A stretch of 64,000 bases of DNA, taken from the NCBI RefSeq assembly GCF_018413605.1, contig NZ_JAHCDN010000002.1, forward strand, positions 186,001-250,000, given 5' to 3'. Positions 28,148-37,479 of the stretch are shown here, piece by piece. This stretch comes from Variovorax sp. PCZ-1. Lineage in GTDB: Bacteria; Pseudomonadota; Gammaproteobacteria; Burkholderiales; Burkholderiaceae_C. The notes beneath the pieces are model-generated. The model was not told where the DNA came from. It was given only the letters and a program-made list of their open reading frames with translations, and ran no database searches. Made by a program: the position numbers and the translations under genes. Every line of letters begins with the position of its first letter. Within the stretch, counting starts at the first letter, position 1.

Positions 28148-30126
28148 GGCAATCAGTGTCTCAGCCTCCTAAGACGACACAGCCCAAGCCTGCCGCAGTG
28201 CCAGTCTCGGCTGCATCTGCGCCGCAAGCTCGCTTGATTCTGCAAGACCCTTTAGCTTTTGAGCAAGCGACCCAGCCCAGTTTGCGCAGCAGTTCGGAGC
28301 TGAGTATCGAGCCCGGCTCAGCTGGTATGGAGCGTGAAAAAGCGCGTGATTTGTGGGAGAGCCTCAGCCTTGATCCCGAGGTGGCGCAGGAAAGGCAATC
28401 TGAACGCAAGCGTTTGTTGCTTCGCGCCGATAACTTGGCTCGCGAGTCAGCAGCAGCTAAAGCACAAGCGATTGAACTGCAGGCGCAACTTGCCAAGGCC
28501 CACGATGAGCGCTTGAACCATCCTTTGGTTTATGCTGGCGCTGCAGGCTTGATAGGCATGGGCGCACTATGGTTTCTGGAGCGTCGTAAGCGCATGGCTC
28601 TGCAAGAGCGAGAGCTTGAGATGTTGGCGCAGCAAAGTCCAGATTTGACGAGCGATGTGCCTGCTGATTTGGCGGTGGGTCGCTCTATCGATGACGCGCA
28701 TACTTATTTACCGCAGCAGGGCTCGACGTTTTCCTTAGAAGATTCACCGGATCTCGCCGATGATTTTGCTACCGACCTGGCTGGCCTGCCCGAATCCAAG
28801 GCACCTTCTGTTTCCAAGGCTACAGAGCCATCGATTGCACCTGTGCCTACGCTGAAAACAGAGGTGCAAATACAGCCGGCATCTCGAGCGCAATTGCCTC
28901 AGCAGGCGCCTGGTGCCGAACCACTCGTACATCAAAAAGCTCCTGCAGCTTCAACACCTGACTGGGCACAACCCAAAAGCGATGCGGTATATGCTGAGGA
29001 TGGCTTGCAAGACATGTCTTGGCAAAAGCCAGAGCGTAGCTTGCTCTCGATGTCAAAACAAGTCTTGGGCAATATGCTGCGCCGTCGATCACAGCGCGAT
29101 GTCTTGGTCAGCGGGTCGTCGTCACATATACCTACTGAGATCCAAAGCTCCACAAGCTACAGCACGGGAACGCCTTCCACGGTGATTCATGAGCGCATAG
29201 ACGATGCGACTCAGATGCTCTACGACGAGCAGGCGCAAGAAGCCTTTGAACAAGAATTACTGGCTCAGCAACTCAGCGCTGGATTGAATGCGGGATACAA
29301 CCCGGATCAAGCCAATATCGATCTGCTTTCGCAAACACGCGTGACACCGCAGCGCGGCGAAAGCGCCATGGAGCATTTGCTGGAGCTGCGTACGGCGGTC
29401 AATGGTCTGTGCGCGCTGAACAGACCCGAAGGTGCGGCTAAGCTGCTAGAAGAGTATGTGGCCACAGATCCTGCGACCTGTGCTTGGGCATATCTTGAGT
29501 ACATGCAGATCTGCGAGCAGATTGGCTGGCGCGAAGAATTCGAGTTAATGCGTAAACGCTATCGCCAGCAGTTCAATCGCATGGCACCTTATTGGCATGA
29601 ACCCAACAGTAACGTACTTGGATTAGATGGCTATGCGAGAGCGGCCGGAGAGCTGTGCACAGCGTGGTCTCAGGGTGTTTCCCATTCACAACAAACTCTT
29701 GCCTCTTGGCTTGTGGGGCCATTGTTGGGGCGTAAGCTTGTGCAGCTTCCTGCCTATCACGATCTCTTTGATCTTTATGAAATGCTGGAGTTCGTGGCGC
29801 TGATGACTGAACAGCCTTCCGATGGCGTTTTGTCTGATGAGTTACCGCTTGCGGCCAAAGTGATGAATGGAGATCTGGATGCGAATGCTGTCGTTACCAG
29901 AGAAGCACAAGTGGTAGATATTGAACAAGACTTTGTGCCTACGGTGAGCTTGCTTGATTTGGATTATGAATTCTCAAGTGATGTCACACTGGAAGAAAGC
30001 GAAGTGCGGCAGGCTGAAAAAGCTGTCACGATTGTGAAGACGGGTAATTTTTCTGTGGATTTCAATGTGGCAGGCACACAACTCGGTGCGCTGTCCTCTC
30101 TGCCGGCTGAGCTGGCGAAAAAGTAG
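28141..30126 (+). CDS. FimV-like membrane protein of unknown function
   Basis: The protein has 661 residues. In order: a Pro/Ala/Gln-rich N-terminus, a predicted coiled coil (about 90-140, [23 protein letters not shown]), one membrane helix (~149-163), a long acidic, Pro/Ser-rich region that is probably disordered, then a helical, TPR-like region (~415-485) containing [31 protein letters not shown]. This layout recalls the latter part of FimV (coiled coil, membrane helix, acidic linker, TPR), but I see no LysM domain. The start ATG overlaps the lpxC stop, so the two are likely co-translated. The FimV link rests on architecture only. Confidence 0.55.
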   Translation: MVGQSVSQPPKTTQPKPAAVPVSAASAPQARLILQDPLAFEQATQPSLRSSSELSIEPGSAGMEREKARDLWESLSLDPEVAQERQSERKRLLLRADNLARESAAAKAQAIELQAQLAKAHDERLNHPLVYAGAAGLIGMGALWFLERRKRMALQERELEMLAQQSPDLTSDVPADLAVGRSIDDAHTYLPQQGSTFSLEDSPDLADDFATDLAGLPESKAPSVSKATEPSIAPVPTLKTEVQIQPASRAQLPQQAPGAEPLVHQKAPAASTPDWAQPKSDAVYAEDGLQDMSWQKPERSLLSMSKQVLGNMLRRRSQRDVLVSGSSSHIPTEIQSSTSYSTGTPSTVIHERIDDATQMLYDEQAQEAFEQELLAQQLSAGLNAGYNPDQANIDLLSQTRVTPQRGESAMEHLLELRTAVNGLCALNRPEGAAKLLEEYVATDPATCAWAYLEYMQICEQIGWREEFELMRKRYRQQFNRMAPYWHEPNSNVLGLDGYARAAGELCTAWSQGVSHSQQTLASWLVGPLLGRKLVQLPAYHDLFDLYEMLEFVALMTEQPSDGVLSDELPLAAKVMNGDLDANAVVTREAQVVDIEQDFVPTVSLLDLDYEFSSDVTLEESEVRQAEKAVTIVKTGNFSVDFNVAGTQLGALSSLPAELAKK

Positions 30127-30131
30127 GCTGC

Positions 30132-32183
30132 ATGTACGTTTTGTTTGAAGAGGGTGGCAAATTTCTCGCCGCTCGAGTTTTGTCGCAAGCTGAATCAAGC
30201 TTGCAAGCCGAGATGGATTCCGGCAAGCGGGTAAAACTGAAATCGGCGCAAGTCTTGCTGCAATTTGAGCAACCTGCACCTGCAGCACTGTTGCAGCAAG
30301 CAGCCGATCTTGCAGCTACGATGGACGTGAATCTGGCATGGGAATTCGCAAGCGAAGAAGAATTCGGTTTTGCGGAGTTGGCAGCTGAGTATTTCAGTGC
30401 CAAGCCGAGCACGGTGGAATCAGCGGCCAGCTTGATGTGTTTGTTCAATGCACCGCATTACTTTCGGCGAGCGGGCAAAGGGCGATTCAAGAAAGCCAGC
30501 GCGGAGATCGTGCAACAGGCTTTAGCAGCTATTGAAAAGAAAAAACAAATCGTGGCGCAAATCAGCGCCTGGGCGCAAGATTTGGCAGCCAAGCAATGCC
30601 CGGAGCCGATTCGCCAACAGCTTTACAAAATTCTATTCAAACCCGATAAGAACGCACCTGAATACAAAGCTGTGGTCGAGGCTTCGCGCAACACACAAAC
30701 CGCGCCTCTGGCCTTGTTGATGAATGCGGGTGCGATTGGCTCAGCTTATGAATTTCATTGGCAACGCTTTGCTTTCGAGCATTTCCCCAAGGGCACGCAG
30801 TTTCCTGATCTCAAAGCACCTGCGATCACTGACGAGTTGCCGCTGGCTCATGTCCAGGCCTTCTCGATTGACGACAGCCAAACCACCGAGATCGATGATG
30901 CGTTGAGTGTGCAAGGTTTGGGCTCGGGCGTGATCACATTGGGTGTTCACATCGCTGCGCCTGCATTGGCAGTTCAGCCTGGCAGTGCATTGGATAAAGT
31001 CGCACGTGATCGCTACTCCACGGTTTACATGCCTGGCCACAAGATCACCATGCTGCCTGATTCAGTAGTGCAGCACTACACCTTGGCTGAGGGGCAAGAT
31101 TGCCCAGCGCTTTCACTTTATGTGCAAATCGACGAAGCCTCGCTGGAGATCAAGAGCAGCGAAACACGGCTTGAGCGTGTGCATATTGCGCACAACTTGC
31201 GACACGATCAATTGGATAGCCTGGTCAGTGAAGATTGGTTGTTAGGAAAAGATACTTCAGCTGAAAATTTAAGTGAAAATGGCCATTCGCCGGCATATAC
31301 ACTGCGCGAGCAGCTATCATTTTTATACCGCTTAGCGACTCATTTGAAAGCGCAGCGCGAGCAGGTGCGTGGAAAACCTGAGACATTCAATCGCCCAGAT
31401 TACAACTTCAGAGTTGCCGTGCAGGGTGACGCACCGCAAGGCGATGAGCCGGTAGATATCAGCGTGCGCAGACGCGGAGCGCCACTGGATTTGATGGTGG
31501 CTGAATGCATGATTTTGGCCAACAGCACATGGGGGCTGTGGCTTGCGCAATTCAGCGTGCCAGGTATTTACCGCTCACAGGCCAGCCTCGCGCCCGGCGT
31601 GAAGGTACGTATGGGTACGAAGGCGCTGCCGCATGCGGGCATTGGTGTGAAGGCCTATGCGTGGAGCACATCGCCGCTGCGCCGCTATACCGATTTGGTC
31701 AATCAATGGCAACTGATTGCTTGTGTGCGCAATGGCACGACGGCTGCACTCGTTGCACCCTTCAAACCCAAAGATGCTGAGCTTTTTGGCATTGTGAGTG
31801 GCTTTGATGCAGCCTATACCGCATACAACGCCTTTCAAAACGGTATGGAACGCTACTGGACGATGCGTTATGTGCAGCAGCGAGGCATCACAGAACTCAC
31901 TGCGACCGTCATGAAAGACGGCTTGGTACGTGCAGAAGATATACCGCTGGTGATGCATGTGGCGAGCGCTGCCAGCTTGCCACGCGGTGCACGGGTGAAA
32001 GTGCGCATGGGCGAGATGGATTTACTGATGCTGGAAGTCAGTGCCAGCTTCATCGAGCGCTTGGATGTGGCTGTCGCCGAGCTTGCCGGCGATGAAGAAG
32101 ACGATGAACCGAGTGTGGGTGTGCATCTGGCGATGGATGTGAATGAGGACAATTCTGAGAAAGCACCAGATTCCCCCGCTTGA
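30132..32183 (+). CDS. RNB-domain exoribonuclease (RNase II/R family)
   Basis: The protein has 683 residues. It is a 3'-5' hydrolytic exoribonuclease. The catalytic RNB domain begins near 235, with AFSIDDSQTTEIDDALSVQ carrying the metal-binding aspartates (~246-255), and includes HIAAPALAVQPGSALDKVARDRYSTVYMPG and STSPLRRYTDLVNQWQL near 515. The N-terminal region is not a clear pair of cold-shock domains, and the acidic C-terminus (EDDEPSVGVHLAMDVNED) lacks the basic tail of RNase R, so I do not choose between rnb and rnr. Residues ~378-399 are encoded by a repeat copy. Confidence 0.88.
   Translation: MYVLFEEGGKFLAARVLSQAESSLQAEMDSGKRVKLKSAQVLLQFEQPAPAALLQQAADLAATMDVNLAWEFASEEEFGFAELAAEYFSAKPSTVESAASLMCLFNAPHYFRRAGKGRFKKASAEIVQQALAAIEKKKQIVAQISAWAQDLAAKQCPEPIRQQLYKILFKPDKNAPEYKAVVEASRNTQTAPLALLMNAGAIGSAYEFHWQRFAFEHFPKGTQFPDLKAPAITDELPLAHVQAFSIDDSQTTEIDDALSVQGLGSGVITLGVHIAAPALAVQPGSALDKVARDRYSTVYMPGHKITMLPDSVVQHYTLAEGQDCPALSLYVQIDEASLEIKSSETRLERVHIAHNLRHDQLDSLVSEDWLLGKDTSAENLSENGHSPAYTLREQLSFLYRLATHLKAQREQVRGKPETFNRPDYNFRVAVQGDAPQGDEPVDISVRRRGAPLDLMVAECMILANSTWGLWLAQFSVPGIYRSQASLAPGVKVRMGTKALPHAGIGVKAYAWSTSPLRRYTDLVNQWQLIACVRNGTTAALVAPFKPKDAELFGIVSGFDAAYTAYNAFQNGMERYWTMRYVQQRGITELTATVMKDGLVRAEDIPLVMHVASAASLPRGARVKVRMGEMDLLMLEVSASFIERLDVAVAELAGDEEDDEPSVGVHLAMDVNEDNSEKAPDSPA
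31263..31328 (-). repeat. 66-bp interspersed repeat, copy 8 (inside the RNB gene)
   Basis: TTTAAGTGAAAATGGCCATTC, GCCGGCATAT, ACTGCGCGAGCAGCTATCAT: the family order in reverse orientation. It is read in a different frame from the copies in miaA and the FtsX-like permease, yet stays open. Confidence 0.7.
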
Positions 32184-32216
32184 TCAGACCCGCAATGCTA
32201 TAGATAATGTAGTGCA

Positions 32217-33074
32217 ATGAACTTCTTTCGCAATATGAGCACCCTTGGTATCGCACTCACGATCTCCGTGATCGTGCATGCGGGGCTGCTCACGGTGCGC
32301 TTTGTCGATCCTGAACGCTTCAATCGTGTATTTCAGGACACGCCGCTCGAAGTGATTTTGGTGAATGCCAAATCGAATGAAAAGCCAGATTTGGCCAAAG
32401 CGATTGCACAGGCCTCGCTGGCAGGCGGTGGTGATTTAGAAACAGGCCGTGCGACCACACCCTTGCCTATTTCTTCGCTTACCAGCTTGGGCGATGCGAA
32501 TGAAGATATGCAGCGCAAGCTCGAAGCGATGCAAGAGCAACAAATGCTGATGCTCACCACGATCAAGCAGCAATTGGCCGCCCTACCGCCGCCTGACCCT
32601 AAGCTGAGTTCGCAAAACACAGAAGCGCAAGCGCAGGAGCAGCGCCGCAAACAACTTCTGCAGTTATTGGCCGAAATTGAAAAACGTATCAACGAGCAAA
32701 ACGCACGCCCGAAAAAGCGATACATCAGCCCAGCCACGCGCGAGGAGGTGTATGCGATTTACTACGATAGCTTGCGAAGAAAAATTGAAGACCGTGGTAC
32801 GCAGAATTTCCCTGAGGCTGCAGGCAACAAGCTCTATGGTGAGCTCACGATGATTGTGACTGTTAACCATGATGGACGTGTGTTGGATACTGAAGTGGTA
32901 GAAAGTTCGGGTATCACCGCGCTGGATCGCCGTGCGCAAAGCATTGCCAAGGCTGCAGGCCCTTTCGGGAAATTCACCGACGAAATGCGCCGCCGTGCTG
33001 ATCAAATCGTTGTCGTCTCGCGGTTTAAGTTCACGCGAGAAGAGACGCTGGAAACCAAACTCACTTCACGCTAA
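32217..33074 (+). CDS. TonB-like energy-transducer family protein
   Basis: The protein has 285 residues. It has one N-terminal membrane helix (~10-28, GIALTISVIVHAGLLTVRF) with the SxxVHA pattern usual in TonB/TolA proteins, a coiled-coil, Gln-rich middle (~95-165, EDMQRKLEAMQEQQMLML...), and a C-terminal TonB-type domain (~185-280; LYGELTMIVTVNHDGRVLDTEVVESSG and ALDRRAQSIAKAAGPFG). ExbB and ExbD are not adjacent. The gene follows the RNB gene and precedes mtgA by 2 bp. TonB or TolA-like function is likely; the receptor partner is unknown. Confidence 0.85.
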   Translation: MNFFRNMSTLGIALTISVIVHAGLLTVRFVDPERFNRVFQDTPLEVILVNAKSNEKPDLAKAIAQASLAGGGDLETGRATTPLPISSLTSLGDANEDMQRKLEAMQEQQMLMLTTIKQQLAALPPPDPKLSSQNTEAQAQEQRRKQLLQLLAEIEKRINEQNARPKKRYISPATREEVYAIYYDSLRRKIEDRGTQNFPEAAGNKLYGELTMIVTVNHDGRVLDTEVVESSGITALDRRAQSIAKAAGPFGKFTDEMRRRADQIVVVSRFKFTREETLETKLTSR

Positions 33075-33076
33075 CT

Positions 33077-33811
33077 ATGCTGCGTATTTTTGGGCGATGG
33101 TTGATGCTGGTTGTGATTGCGGGACTTGCCTTGCAATTGTTTTTTGTACTGCGTGTGATCAGCATGCGGTGGATTGATCCGCAATCCACTGCGTTTGAGC
33201 GCTCCGAGATGTGGCAGCTTGCAGCGCAGTCTGATAAGGCGTTTGTCTGGAAGCAAGAGTGGCTGCCGTACAGCCAAATTTCAGACAACATCAAACGAGC
33301 CGTGATTGCCAGTGAAGATGGTGATTTTTCTTATCATGATGGCGTGGAGTGGGACGCGATTGAGAAGGCATGGCAGCGCAATACCAAGGCAGAGCAACAG
33401 GCTGAGCGGCGCAGCAAACGCACTGGCAAAGTCATCGCACCGAAGATTGTGGGCGGTTCGACGATCACTCAACAATTAGCAAAAAACTTATTTCTATCGG
33501 GCGAGCGCACATTTTTGCGCAAAGGGCAGGAGTTTGTGATCACCTTTGCTCTCGAAGCATTTGTGCCGAAACAGCGGATTTTGGAGATTTATCTCAATTC
33601 TGTGGAGCTGGGTACAGGGGTGTTTGGTGTGGAGGCTGCTTCTCAGCATTACTATCGCAAGAGCGCTTCTAGGTTGTCAGCCTATGAGGCTGCAAGGTTG
33701 GCCGTGATGTTGCCTCGGCCGAAGTTTTTTGAGAGGGTGCCGAATTCTGGCTATCTCTCTTCGCGAGCGCAGACGATTGTGGCGCGAATGGGTGATGCTG
33801 AGTTGCCTTAA
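33077..33811 (+). CDS. mtgA: Monofunctional peptidoglycan glycosyltransferase MtgA
   Basis: The protein has 244 residues. It polymerises glycan strands from lipid II. It has an N-terminal membrane helix (~5-25), then GT51 motifs: AVIASEDGDFSYHDGVEWDAI (catalytic Glu), GGSTITQQLAKNLFLSGERTFLRK, EAFVPKQRILEIYLNSVELGTGVFGVEAASQHYY, and LSAYEAARLAVMLPRPK. This is the typical size. aroE, often found between the tonB-like gene and mtgA in related bacteria as I recall, is absent. The TAA stop coincides with the edge of a repeat copy. Confidence 0.95.
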   Translation: MLRIFGRWLMLVVIAGLALQLFFVLRVISMRWIDPQSTAFERSEMWQLAAQSDKAFVWKQEWLPYSQISDNIKRAVIASEDGDFSYHDGVEWDAIEKAWQRNTKAEQQAERRSKRTGKVIAPKIVGGSTITQQLAKNLFLSGERTFLRKGQEFVITFALEAFVPKQRILEIYLNSVELGTGVFGVEAASQHYYRKSASRLSAYEAARLAVMLPRPKFFERVPNSGYLSSRAQTIVARMGDAELP

Positions 33812-33874
33812 AAACTCGTCGAAATGAGCACTTTGCCGGCATAGAATCTGCGCAGAGTGCTATTAAATTTGTAG
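33809..33874 (-). repeat. 66-bp interspersed repeat, copy 9 (between two convergent genes)
   Basis: CACTTTGCCGGCATAGAATC and TGCGCAGAGTGCTATTAAAT are near-consensus. The outer edge carries the mtgA TAA (33809-33811). The other edge, read on the minus strand, supplies the last codons and stop of the AttH-like gene. Confidence 0.8.
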
Positions 33875-34924
33875 TCGCCCAGCATAGCCTGTCATCTCAA
33901 GATAGCCGCGTCCCACAAGCTTGCCCTGCGCATCCTGCAGATCGGCCAAGCCTTCCCAATAAACTGTGCCAGTGGAGCTGCGGCTGTCGAGTTCTTGGGC
34001 GTTCATCAGCGCGCGAACGGAATACACGCCACGTGAAGTGATCACTTGCCATTGCACGGGGTAGCGGCCAGCACTGCTGGGGCTTTGCCAAATATCGCCT
34101 GCTTTGAATTGCACATCGCTAGGTTTGAAGATGGTGGTGGCAGAGGCATCTCGGAAGCTACCGCCTGCCCAAAGCGCGGAGCCATCTTTTCTTCGTAGCT
34201 GGAAAGCGGTGAGGCTGCTGCCGTCGAACAGGTTCATGCCGATCCAATCCCAGCCTATTGCTTCTGGGTGCAGGATTTCTTCACTCCATTCGTGATCGAG
34301 CCAGGCGATGCCTTGTTGTAGTGTGGTTTGTTGGCCAGCGTGTGTGATGTGGCCTGTGGCGCTGAGTTGAGGTTGACTGTAGTAATAGCTGGCTTGTTTC
34401 TCTTCAGGGCCTTTGCGCGAGAGACCTTGATAGCCTTGGAGCAGGAGCGGCTGCTTGGGTATGAATTGCAGGTCGAAGTTGAAATCTTTGGCTTGGATGA
34501 GGCTGGTGTAAGCGCCATCTGCACTGCGTTTCAAAGTCCAATCCCGCAGCTTCACATCCGCGGTTTGTTCGCTGGCTTGTGCGATGCCGAAGCCAGCGCG
34601 GGCAATGCGTTGGTCGTGCCAGTGCTTTTGCGCGTTGATATCGGTGAGCGCGGCGTGAGCGAAGAGCAGTTGCTTGGCGGCGAAGCGTGAATTGAGCGAC
34701 TGTGCCGCGTCGATGCGCGAACGAAAGAATGTGATTTGGAAACCTAGTAAGCGCGGTTGGGTGGGCGTACCTGCGTCAAAGTAGCCAGTGAGATACCACC
34801 ACTCGGTGCGCAGCTCGGGATGCGAGCCGTGATCACGGGGAAAACTCAAAGTCTTCTGAGGCAATGCAAGTACATCGCGCCAAGCCAGCAGGGCAGGAGC
34901 CAGCAATGCTGAGCGGCGCAGCAT
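33863..34924 (-). CDS. AttH/CrtC-like lipocalin-fold protein of an ABC system
   Basis: The protein has 353 residues. The start is ATG 34924, after AAGGAGGATTGGTG. The N-terminal hydrophobic segment (LLAPALLAWRDVLA) suggests export. Family marks: SHPELRTEWWYLTGYFD, GFQITFFRSRID, FAHAALTD, WLDHEWS and GWDWIGMNLFDGSSLTAFQLRRKDG, as in the AttH/carotenoid 1,2-hydratase-like superfamily that accompanies AttEFG-type transporters. It overlaps the permease stop (TGATG). The final residues (QI) and stop come from the repeat copy, so the native C-terminus may have been altered. The precise role is unknown. Confidence 0.85.
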   Translation of the reverse strand: MLRRSALLAPALLAWRDVLALPQKTLSFPRDHGSHPELRTEWWYLTGYFDAGTPTQPRLLGFQITFFRSRIDAAQSLNSRFAAKQLLFAHAALTDINAQKHWHDQRIARAGFGIAQASEQTADVKLRDWTLKRSADGAYTSLIQAKDFNFDLQFIPKQPLLLQGYQGLSRKGPEEKQASYYYSQPQLSATGHITHAGQQTTLQQGIAWLDHEWSEEILHPEAIGWDWIGMNLFDGSSLTAFQLRRKDGSALWAGGSFRDASATTIFKPSDVQFKAGDIWQSPSSAGRYPVQWQVITSRGVYSVRALMNAQELDSRSSTGTVYWEGLADLQDAQGKLVGRGYLEMTGYAGRLQI

Positions 34925-37479
34925 CACCAATCCTCCTTCACAGCGAGTACAGCCTCTCGCGAAGCGGCTGCGCGGCCTGCGAGCCAGGCGGTGATCGTGC
35001 CAGCGAGCATGACAGCTGCACCGAGGGTGACTAAACGTGACCAAGGAATGCTCATGTCCATCGTCCAGCGGAAACTCTGAGGATTGACAACGTGAATGAG
35101 CACGAGGGAAACAAGCAGGCCGAGCACACAGCCCGCGATGGCGCCAATTGCCGTCCAAGCCGCACCTTCAAGTGCGACAACGCGAAGAATTTGTGAGCGT
35201 GTGAGCCCAAGATGCGCAAGCAGACCAAATTCTTTGCGCCGCGAAAGCACTTGCGCAGAGAAGCTGGTGGCAATACCGAAGAGACCAATCGCAATCGCTA
35301 CAGCTTGCAGCCAATAAGTCACAGCGAAACTGCGGTCAAACATCTTGAGCGAGATGCTGCGGATCTCAGCACTGCTGGCGAATTCCACCAAATTGGCAAG
35401 CTGTGCATCTTGGCTATAAATTTGGCGTATCTTCGCTTGCAGTGCAGTCTCATCACTGCCTGCTTTGGGCCAAATTGCTAAGTCATTGATGCGCGCATCG
35501 CCTGAGAGCTGCTGATACTGCGCTTGATCCATCACGACAGAGCCAAACTGCCGCACGTAATCGCGCCACACACCGGCGACATAGAAAGTTGATACTTGCG
35601 TATTTGCTATAGATTCAGTAGCACTTTGCGCAGTATCTATGCCGGCTACAAGCCATTTTTGATCATAAATCTGCCCTGGAGCAGCTTGATGCAGCTGCAG
35701 CATCGCCTCGCTCACGAACAGAGGAATCGCATTCGCAACAGGGGGTGGAAAGACTTCGCCCACCAGCGGCAGCTCTTTGGCCGCATCTTGCAGGGACAAG
35801 GGGCGAGCGATGAGTTGCACATCGGGTAGCGCTGTACCCACATTCAGATTGCGCAAACGCAGCCCTTGCACGCGCTCCACTTCTGGCAGGGCAGATAAAC
35901 GCTGCAGCATCTCAGGCGGGAAATACAATCCCTGCGCGGTTTGTGTAGAGGAGGTGAGCCGCGCATACAGCGGCGCGGGGAGCATGGTATCGAGCCAGGT
36001 GCTTACCGAGACGCGGAAGCTGCTGACCATCACTGTGAGCGCCACGCCGAGGCTGAGCGCTGCCACCACACCACTGACGGCGACGACTGCCACCTCACGC
36101 ATGCGCCGCGCACGCTCCACCGCGAGCAGGGCTAAGGCATGCGAAGCCACGTAAGGCGATAGCCTGTCGTAGAGCAAACTCACGGCCCAAGGCAGCAAGC
36201 CCATGCCGCCCACGAGCAGCATGCCGACGGCGAGGTAAGCTGCAATTGGCATGCCAAACAGCGGTGGAGCCCAGGATAATATTGCGCCAAGTGCTATTAA
36301 AAACAGAGCTAACCAAGGCTTGCGCTGCTTTGTGTGTGCAGTACCTAAGCCCTTCAGGGTTTGCGCCAGCGGCAAGCTTTGTGCAGCGCGTGCTGGCCAC
36401 CATGCGCCTGCCAAGGCTGCCAGCCAGCCAAGTGCGGCATATATCAGCGCGGCGATCCAACTCCATTGCAAAGGCGGCGTGGCTCTGGAGAAATAGCCGC
36501 CACCTAAATCACCACCGAGCGCTTTCAAGCCTAACGCAGCCAGCCCCGCACCCAGCGCGATGCCTAAAGCGGCACCCACGAAGCCGAGCAAGCTCGCTTC
36601 AATCAAGACGAGTTGCAAGCGCTGCCGCGCCGTCAAGCCCAGCACGCCGAGCAAAGCCAATTGCTGCCCACGCTTGGCGATAGCCAGTGTGTGCACGGAA
36701 TACACCAAAAACGCGCCAGTGAACAGCGCCACCAAGGCCAGCACGGTCATGTTCACCCGGTAGGCGCGAGAGAGTTGATCGCTTCGCTCGTTGGCATCAC
36801 TTGGCTTGGTCAGCAGTAAACCCTCTGGCAATTGAAGAGCAGCCAGCGTGGCGCCTGGGCGCAAACGCAGATCAATTGTGCTGAGCTGCCCGTTCAGTCC
36901 AAACGCATCTTGCATTGCGCCCAAATCCATCACGATGATCGGCGCGCCAGGTGCCCCTATGCTGCCTGCCACATCCAAAGTTTCGATGCGATTGCCATTG
37001 ACGACTCGAAGCTCGTTACTTCCAAAGGCTTGCAGCGCAGCAGCATTCAGAAATGCTTGGCGGGGCGCAAAAACTGCAAAGCGCTCTGATGCCTCCTTGG
37101 GGCGTGGCATCAGAGCGGGAGAGATGCTTGCAACAGACAGCGCATCCACACCAATCACGCGCACACTTCGCTTCTTGCCCTGCATATCGATGGCATAAGT
37201 AGACAACTCTAATGCCGGACTCGCCAGCTCGACGCTCTCTTGCGCTGCGATTTTTTCTAGGGCTGTTTCATCAAAATTCCCCGCGCCGCGCACGCTCGCA
37301 TCGGGCTGGCCTTGCACTGATTGCAGTGCCGAAGAAAATTCGGAGAGCGCACTCGCATTGATCAAGTGCACAGAAAAAGCCAGAGCTACGCCGAGCGCGA
37401 TGCTCGCCAACGCCGCCGCATAGCGCCAAGGATGCTGGCGCAGCTCTTGCCAGGAGAAACTGCGCAACAGCTCAAGCAT
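34924..37479 (-). CDS. FtsX-like ABC transporter permease
   Basis: The protein has 851 residues. Topology: an N-terminal membrane helix (about 18-38), a large periplasmic MacB-PCD-like domain, a cluster of membrane helices with an FtsX domain (~250-480), a second periplasmic domain (~500-715), and a C-terminal FtsX domain with three helices (~720-835). Such 'double' FtsX permeases work with LolD-like ATPases in lipoprotein or lipid export or mechanotransmission. Residues ~603-624 (VAGIDTAQSATESIANTQV) are repeat-derived, in the second periplasmic domain. It overlaps the ATPase gene by 8 bp. Substrate unknown. Confidence 0.9.
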   Translation of the reverse strand: MLELLRSFSWQELRQHPWRYAAALASIALGVALAFSVHLINASALSEFSSALQSVQGQPDASVRGAGNFDETALEKIAAQESVELASPALELSTYAIDMQGKKRSVRVIGVDALSVASISPALMPRPKEASERFAVFAPRQAFLNAAALQAFGSNELRVVNGNRIETLDVAGSIGAPGAPIIVMDLGAMQDAFGLNGQLSTIDLRLRPGATLAALQLPEGLLLTKPSDANERSDQLSRAYRVNMTVLALVALFTGAFLVYSVHTLAIAKRGQQLALLGVLGLTARQRLQLVLIEASLLGFVGAALGIALGAGLAALGLKALGGDLGGGYFSRATPPLQWSWIAALIYAALGWLAALAGAWWPARAAQSLPLAQTLKGLGTAHTKQRKPWLALFLIALGAILSWAPPLFGMPIAAYLAVGMLLVGGMGLLPWAVSLLYDRLSPYVASHALALLAVERARRMREVAVVAVSGVVAALSLGVALTVMVSSFRVSVSTWLDTMLPAPLYARLTSSTQTAQGLYFPPEMLQRLSALPEVERVQGLRLRNLNVGTALPDVQLIARPLSLQDAAKELPLVGEVFPPPVANAIPLFVSEAMLQLHQAAPGQIYDQKWLVAGIDTAQSATESIANTQVSTFYVAGVWRDYVRQFGSVVMDQAQYQQLSGDARINDLAIWPKAGSDETALQAKIRQIYSQDAQLANLVEFASSAEIRSISLKMFDRSFAVTYWLQAVAIAIGLFGIATSFSAQVLSRRKEFGLLAHLGLTRSQILRVVALEGAAWTAIGAIAGCVLGLLVSLVLIHVVNPQSFRWTMDMSIPWSRLVTLGAAVMLAGTITAWLAGRAAASREAVLAVKEDW
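35607..35672 (+). repeat. 66-bp interspersed repeat, copy 10 (inside the FtsX-like permease gene)
   Basis: CTATAGATTCAGTAGCACTT, TGCGCAGTATCTATGCCGGC, then a TTTTTGATCATAAA end. It lies antisense to the gene; in gene sense it gives AGIDTAQSATESIAN, nearly the same peptide as in MiaA. Confidence 0.8.

Noticed and set aside
36262-36303. ATATTGCGCCAAGTGCTATTAAAAA in the FtsX-like permease gene
   Set aside because: Matches about 25 bases of the repeat core, but the rest is not recognisable; too weak to list as a copy.
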